A stretch of DNA of 64,000 nucleotides from Watersipora subatra (lineage: Eukaryota > Bryozoa > Gymnolaemata > Cheilostomatida > Watersiporidae), in the NCBI RefSeq assembly GCF_963576615.1, contig NC_088714.1, forward strand, positions 3,658,001 to 3,722,000, written 5' to 3'. Made by a program: the position numbers and the translations under genes. The notes beneath the pieces were generated by a model. The model worked only from the letters and a program-made list of their open reading frames with translations, searched no databases and was not told where the DNA came from. Below are positions 58,263-64,000 of the stretch, piece after piece. Every line of letters begins with the position of its first letter. Position 1 is the first letter of the stretch.

Positions 58263-58413
58263 TAAAATTTGTCTATACTTTTCTTATAAAAATGCAATTT
58301 ACCACTTTTTTCTATGGTATTTACCGGTAAATACCATAGTAAAATAGGAAAAAGTGAGTGGCAAATCGTATTTTTATAAGAAAAGCATGGTCAATTTTGA
58401 AAGTTTTGCAATA
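58254..58413. other. 160-bp imperfect palindrome
   Basis: Arms of about 78 bp meeting at GGTATTTACCGGTAAATACC; the outer parts are AAAACTTTNAAAATT and ...CTTTTCTTATAAAAAT. It is directly next to the coding-like stretch. It could be a foldback element or the end of a larger element. Confidence 0.85.
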
Positions 58414-59251
58414 AAAATAGGGTTTGTGTTGTTTATCAACCTTTCAATAATTAAATTGTATACAATGAACCAATTGATGAGCTTGTGTCACATCTTTCAC
58501 ATCACACTTGACACAGGTTTCACAACTTAGACTAACCAAAATACCTACACTCATACTGTACTTGGAAGTTTAGCTCATCCCGTGAACCTAAATAACAAGG
58601 ATTGTATTCATTGTTGCAATCAGCTTGTATTTTGCTAAAATATTTCACTCAATTCAAATATTGCTTTAAAAAGTATTTTACTCAAAGACTTCCACAATTT
58701 GATGAACAGGGGTGAACGTCCAACTGGAGTGTTTGCAGTCCTTTATTCGAAATCTTCCAAATAGGATCTTCTATGTACAGATGGTCAACATGGCATTGAA
58801 AAGAGAACCAGAAATGTTGTTAAAAACATGGGTGTGGCTCAGGAAGCTAAAAACATGATCAGGTATTTTGAACCAGTGGCCGGTGCACTAAACCGGTGTC
58901 ACTCTGACAGCTGCACTATCATGGACTGCTGTTAGATGTGGTTGAAGCTGAGAGAATTCTACATTGCAAAACCATCTAGCCAAATTCAACTTCATGATGA
59001 GGAAAGCACTGACAATCTGACATCATCCCACCTCACTTTGCTGCCAACCTTATTAACTGATAATACAGAGGTCAGAAGCTTGATGAGGAGCTGCCTGGCT
59101 AAAGTGTTGATCTTGAGCTGTGACAGCGCCTTCACTCTTCACACGAATTTAGCTGGAGAGACAATATTCGCCACAGGCTTCTTCTCAGGAAGTATGAATG
59201 AGATAGATCTAGAAGGTTACCTCATGTGTAACTCCTACACCCACTGAAGAA

Positions 59252-60020
59252 TGGCAAAAGTCTTAAGTCCAGATGAAATCCGAAAAGAAGGCCTTCTCAT
59301 TGACCCTGCCATGACTGCTAAATGCCTAACAGCAATATTTCAAAAATGTTTATAAACATCAAAACTACCAAATGAACGGAAACTAGCTGATGTCCCTCCC
59401 CTAAATAGATGTAGACCAACAGACCAGCCTAATAATTACAGGCCTATATTTCTAATCAGTATTACAGTATTACCAGTGATGATGCAGGATTACTCCTGTA
59501 TCAAATTGTAGCAGTCCTGTAAACTACTTGCAGCACATTGTCCTCCATCCCTTAAAAATTGTTCTAGATAACATGCTCCATAGCTGCCTGCACGGGTTCC
59601 GCAAAGAACTTTCCTGTTAAACACAACTATGTAGGACTTTTCACGAAATAGCTAAACTAGCCGATGAAGGAAATACTGTTCATGCTCTAGTTCTAGACTT
59701 CGCAAAAGCATTTGACAAAGTGCCACACAAACTGTTAATACAAAAGCTTGCCGTAATACCAGGTATTGGTGACCAATTGCTTACATGAATACACACTTCT
59801 TCATGGACCGCAAACAAAATGTTATAATCAAACGTCAACAATTCAAAGAATCACAAATCACATCAGAAGTACCTCAAGGATTTGCACCAGACCAATTCTA
59901 TTCCTGGCATACATAAACATCCTACCTAATTGCGTTTCTTGCAGCACCAGTCTATTTGCTGATGATACTCTAATATATCAAACCGTAACCACCACTGAAA
60001 ACAAAAACGACTGTCAACAC
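59252..60020 (+). pseudogene. Dead LINE reverse transcriptase fragment
   Basis: Multiple frames carry non-LTR RT motifs: NERKLADVPPLNRCRPTD then QPNNYRPIFLIS (the NYRPISL block), HGFRKELSC, and ALVLDFAKAFDKVPHKLLIQ (the D-x-x-KAFD catalytic block). Stops and frameshifts throughout. Layout fits a Jockey/CR1/RTE-type LINE; the clade is not resolved. Confidence 0.85.
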
Positions 60021-60026
60021 AATATA

Positions 60027-60142
60027 CCGTAAAACCTCTAATTGAACGTCACCTCTATTTAAATGTCAACTCTACTTGACGGCCACTTTGGAAGAAGGGT
60101 TAAAAGACAAAGCGCTATAGAATTCAATTAGAGGTTTTCTGG
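60027..60142. mobile_element. TA-flanked MITE, copy 5 (best preserved)
   Basis: Ends CCGTAAAACCTCTAATTGAA and inverse TTCAATTAGAGGTTTTCTGG, flanked by TA. 116 bp. Inserted at the end of the LINE fragment. Confidence 0.85.
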
Positions 60143-60144
60143 TA

Positions 60145-60381
60145 GATATCGATACCGCTCTCCATGATGTTGCGCCGCTCTCCGTTATGGCGCAACGTCA
60201 TTTTAATGTTAATTTTATGTGTGCTCAACCATGAGAGCAAGTAGTTAGCTCCTATTAGTAAGCTTACTCAAATTTGACATTAGCAATGTAACAGGCTAAT
60301 GGTAAGTGACAGGCAACTACATTACTTCTCATTCTTTATAAGCTGATTTTAATACTTGTGCAACGGCGGTCCTTCCGCTAG
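60145..60381 (+). mobile_element. Helitron-like 3' end
   Basis: Shares AGTAAGCTTACTCAAATTT, ATTCTTTATAAGCTGATTTT and CTTGTGCAACGGCGG...CTAG before T with 19564-19967. The 5' end is missing. Confidence 0.65.
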
Positions 60382-61363
60382 TAATCAATAAACTAACATT
60401 TCTAACACACTGCCACTAACCCTAGTCGTAATCTCCAGCATGACATAGCTACTAAATGTTGGCTAATAACAAAAATTTAAGAGACACACCGCTTGCATTT
60501 GCTCTAGTGGGTTCATAAAAAGAAGAGGTTAAGAAGCGATTAACTTGTTGATAGCTATATATGAGTGTAAATAAAAGAGAGTATCCACTATCTAGACCAT
60601 AAAACAAAAAACAACTGAAATTAATTGTATAAAAAAACAACACACAAGTTTAAATATTGAGATCAAACCTAATCCTCAAGCTTAGTGTATCGCACAGTCA
60701 GATTAAGCTAGTGTTCCTCTTGTTTGTAACTGTACGCAATGCTCATTTGACTAAATAAAACTGCACGTCAACTCTCAAAAAAGAACTTTCAGTCCCAAAT
60801 GTTTAATATCTCAAAGAATCTACAGATGCCAGCTCAGTTCATAGAGCGTAATACACTGCATCAATCTAAACACTATACATACCAAACAAATACGTTGAAC
60901 TTGACAGCGCGATTTAAAACTTGTTTAGGCCTACGCAATTTAAAATATGCTTTTTAAACCAAACTAGGTTTTACAAACTGCTACAGAATTTAAACTTGAA
61001 AACAGGTTGAATGCAATAATTTTAAAGCTCTCTTAAAATATTGATGAATTGCTTTAGCTTGCTGTTTTCTTCGCGACGGTCATCAACCGTTCTCTAAAAC
61101 CTCAACGGACAACCGCAATAGCCACGCCTCTGTAGCCTACAAATATAAAAATCGACTTTAAATGTAGACTCGACGACTTTTGATCGTGCCTACTTTACTG
61201 ACTCAAAACGTTTTTTGGATCAAAGGTGTTAAACGCACGTTATCTAGCGATTACAGTCATAACGTTTATAGGCAAAAAAGATGTGTTATATGGATTATAC
61301 CTATATTATATAGTAGCACGGGCGTTGCACAGTTTTAGGATCTCAGTCGTTTTTAAGGTAGCA
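60382..61363. other. Region upstream of DAP3
   Basis: No gene recognised. The DAP3 promoter should lie near 61050-61360; no TATA box is obvious, as usual for such genes. Confidence 0.4.
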
Positions 61364-62014
61364 ATGGCGGCGAATGCTTCACTTGCTGCTTTCACCCGTA
61401 CCGCCACTAGCATATCTAAGTTATTTCATTCTAGGCATTATAAATCTTTCTGTTGTCATAAGAATGCTACTACAGTGAAAAGATTTGTGCGTTGTTTTGC
61501 GTCACTAAAAGACATCTTGCAACAGCCGGAGAATCTGCCACCCAAAGTTGCTGAAGTGCCTCACTCAGATAGTAACCATGTTTCCGAACATATATTCAGC
61601 AGTTATCGACAGGAAAGCGTAGTACGTGCGTCTAGGGCAGAAACGAATGATCCAGTATTGCATGGTGTCGAAGATTTGTCAAAGTTTTATACATTAGACA
61701 AGGACGTTATATCATCACTTGCATTGCAAAAGATATCTCGTCAGGACTTCACAGCGAGATCCCACGCATTTCAAGAATGTGCATTGATGGTTCGAGAACC
61801 AGCTTTGGAATGCTTAGAGCTAATTAAGTGTGCTGTCCATCCTGATTTGATATCTTCTAAGGCAGTTTTGTACGGAAAAAATGGGTGTGGAAAATCATTA
61901 ACATTTGCCCATGTTTTAAATGCGTGCTACAACAAAAATTGGTTCATAGTTTCTCCTTTGAAACCAAATGTGTGGAGATTTCATTACAAGGAGGTTGCAT
62001 TATCCACAAGAAAA
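61364..62014 (+). CDS. DAP3: DAP3 exon 1
   Basis: Start codon at 61364, donor GTAAGT after ALSTRK. Encodes the mitochondrial presequence and the P-loop. Confidence 0.92.
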
Positions 62015-62889
62015 GTAAGTTTTACGGGTAATTTTTTTCATTTTTTAAAGCAATAGTTTAACTTGAAAATACTAAATTGTTACGAACTTATGAGGTAGTA
62101 TATATATATATTTATAATATATGCCGCTATTTCATGATAGCTGAAGATATTTTTTAACATTTTAGTACTCTAATAATTTGTCTTTCATACAATTCTTTCA
62201 ATTATAATATTATCACCCACAGTAGTGGCTAGGCAATACTGAAATTTACTTAGATTTTTTATGCATAGATTTGTTTGGCTTAATAGCCTTTTGTAACAGA
62301 AGCCTGAACTATCAAAAATTTGAAACTTTAGTTAGTAACTTGAATTTGAAACTATTATTTCCTTCACTTAAGGTATATAGCCTATATTGAACGTGTGTTG
62401 TAATTATGTCAAGTTATACATGTGTTTGGGGGTTGCTTGAAATCCCTTATGCATGTCTAAATTACATCAAGTTACATGTAATGGTCTAGATAAATTTCAT
62501 GCAGATTAATTAAAAAAAATTTTTCAAACGCTACTGAAAGCTGAAAAATTGATGTTACTTAATTACTCTTCCTTACCTCATAATTCAATTTTTTATTTGC
62601 AAGTGCTGTAGTGTTCTGGTGCAAACAAATGTTTCATTTTGCGTATTCAACTCTTGTGTTGTAGACTGGGAGAGTAGATCTACCATTGGAGGCCGTAGAT
62701 TTCCTATCACATATCAAGCATACAAACAAAAATGTGTTTGAAAAATTTGGTAGCCAGATGAGAACGCATGACACGTATGTTTGGAGCAAAAGAGAGGAAA
62801 CACCTTCTAACACACTTCTTGAAGAACTCATTGAGTATGGAATAGAAAGACCGAAATACTCAGCTGATGTGCTCGGAGTACTACTCAAG
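61364..62889 (+). CDS. DAP3: Mitochondrial ribosomal protein S29 / DAP3 (5' part, two exons)
   Basis: Exons 61364-62014 (217 codons) and 62665-62889 (75 codons), GT-AG, phase 0. DAP3 is a GTP-binding protein of the mitochondrial small ribosomal subunit. Seen: an Arg/Ser/Lys-rich presequence without acidic residues over residues 1-47; YTLDKDVISSLALQKISRQD (N-terminal conserved region); P-loop GKNGCGKS at 171-178; then NKNWFIVSPL and, in exon 2, KYSADVLGVLLK. ATG in GCAATGG context; an upstream in-frame extension to 61226 has no features of the family. The remaining exons (with the Walker B VAVDG-type motif) are not in the window. Confidence 0.92.
62665..62889 (+). CDS. DAP3: DAP3 exon 2
   Basis: Acceptor TGTTGTAG, donor GTGAAC. 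Encodes GRVDLPLEAVDFLSHIKHTN and TYVWSKREETPSNTLLEELI, matching the DAP3 segment that follows the P-loop domain. Confidence 0.9.
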
Positions 62890-64000
62890 GTGAACAATAT
62901 TTAATGCTATCATATAAGTTATATTGATGAGAAGATATACTCGAGGGCAGTGTCGTGAAGTTTTAGGTTATTTTGATGCATGAGCTCAAAGTAAATTTCT
63001 TTATATCGTGCATATCTCAAAGATACAGCTAATAAAACTTGTGAAAATTGAAATGTTTTTATATGTTGTGTGAAAATGATATATAAAACATAAATAAATA
63101 CATTATGTTTAAATTCTCTTGTTGAAACAATATAATCATGCCTTTTAACTGGTTCAATCGTTTAGTTCGCAGTGAATAAGACCAGCGACTGTGGTGATGA
63201 CAACATGCAAAAGCTATCAAAGATTTAACTTCTAGATCAATAATTTAATCTAATCAAGTTACTCTGGATGTACTCTTTTACTGACTTGATTTAATTATTA
63301 TTCGGCATGTTATACATGCAATCTTTAACTTGTTATAACCTCTACTTAAAAGTTTTGTGACAGTTAGCATCAAGTTTGAGCACATATTTGTTTTGACATA
63401 CAAGTAAATTCCAACACGCGGTGTCTAAAACTTCTCATAGAATTGCAAATTTTGTAAATAGAAGTAAAGAACTGTTTAAATTTAAAAATAAAACGTAAAA
63501 GTCATAAAACTTGTAAATAAAGTTAAACTAAGCTATTGAAGTTGTAGTAAATTATACTGCGTATTTCTATGACTCACTCTACCTCTGTATAACTATTATT
63601 ACTTTCTATTACTGAGGCTGCACTCCCACTCACGTTTTTTTGGTCCAGTCACAATAAAAACCTGTATTTATTGCTTATGGCTCTATTAATTCAGTTTTTA
63701 CATGTAATTTAGGTTTTTATATTCGGCTACTTACATATGAAAGTTTATAACTGTTTTTTTTTGACGCTATACGTAATTACTCCAAGTATTTATTATTGAT
63801 GTTATACATTATGTATATGCCAATAAATTTGTTTCTGCACAGTAGCATATAGGCGGTTGTAGAGTAGTAGATACAGTGGAGTAAAATATAGAGTATTGCT
63901 GCAGAGTTAACAATCTTCTTTCGAAAGATGGTTCTGCTGCGTTCAGTGAACAATTCTCAAGACAAGTTTCTTATTCATTTTGCATTTTATTTTTTGTTCA
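62890..64000. other. DAP3 intron, runs off the window
   Basis: AT-rich; I found no further DAP3 exon here. The next exon is expected beyond the right edge. Confidence 0.5.

Noticed and set aside
58936..59247. 103-codon frame (HLTLLPTLLTDNTEV...)
   Set aside because: It looks protein-like but I recognised no domain; it lies just upstream of the dead LINE and may be part of it, so I did not call it a gene.
61226..61363. 46-residue N-terminal extension of DAP3
   Set aside because: It lacks family features; the ATG at 61364 has a good context and is followed directly by a typical presequence.

Overview
The window is AT-rich metazoan genomic DNA: multi-exon genes with GT-AG introns, many nested non-autonomous transposons, and many minisatellites. 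Animal gene families (cytosolic alpha-mannosidase MAN2C1, an ELOVL3/6-type fatty-acid elongase, mitochondrial ribosomal DAP3/MRPS29, a Reeler-domain surface protein) plus abundant Helitron-like and MITE copies suggest a marine invertebrate, probably a lophotrochozoan such as a mollusc or bryozoan. The taxon is an inference and I cannot name the species.

Layout. (1) About 0.1-7.2 kb, plus strand: the 3' five exons of a secreted or GPI-anchored Reeler-domain protein; the first exon lies left of the window. Its introns carry a TTAA-flanked MITE with a second MITE nested inside it, a 40-bp minisatellite and a Helitron-like copy. (2) 7.2-15.4 kb: no gene recognised; repeats, a foldback-type element, and a non-autonomous hAT element with a perfect 8-bp target duplication. 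(3) 15.4-55.0 kb, minus strand: MAN2C1, 21 exons found, running right to left, with consistent splice phases giving about 1,027 codons; only the last ~30 residues are not located. (4) 25.8-26.8 kb, plus strand: an intact intronless ELOVL elongase nested antisense in the large MAN2C1 intron 15, which also holds a ~2.2-kb array of a 23-bp repeat. (5) 49.3-54.7 kb, minus strand: a decayed Ty1/copia LTR retrotransposon inserted in a CA-rich array in MAN2C1 intron 1 and itself interrupted by a TTAA MITE. (6) 57.5-60.4 kb: an unrecognised GC-richer coding-like stretch, a 160-bp palindrome, a dead LINE reverse transcriptase, a TA-flanked MITE and a Helitron tail. (7) 61.4-62.9 kb, plus strand: the first two exons of DAP3, which runs off the right edge.

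The four host genes look functionally unrelated (glycan catabolism, lipid elongation, mitochondrial translation, cell-surface or secreted protein). The most interesting feature is structural. Several minisatellites start at, or are copied from, exon ends, splice sites or a stop codon. The transposons are nested deeply enough that paired copies within the window reveal empty sites and target-site duplications directly.
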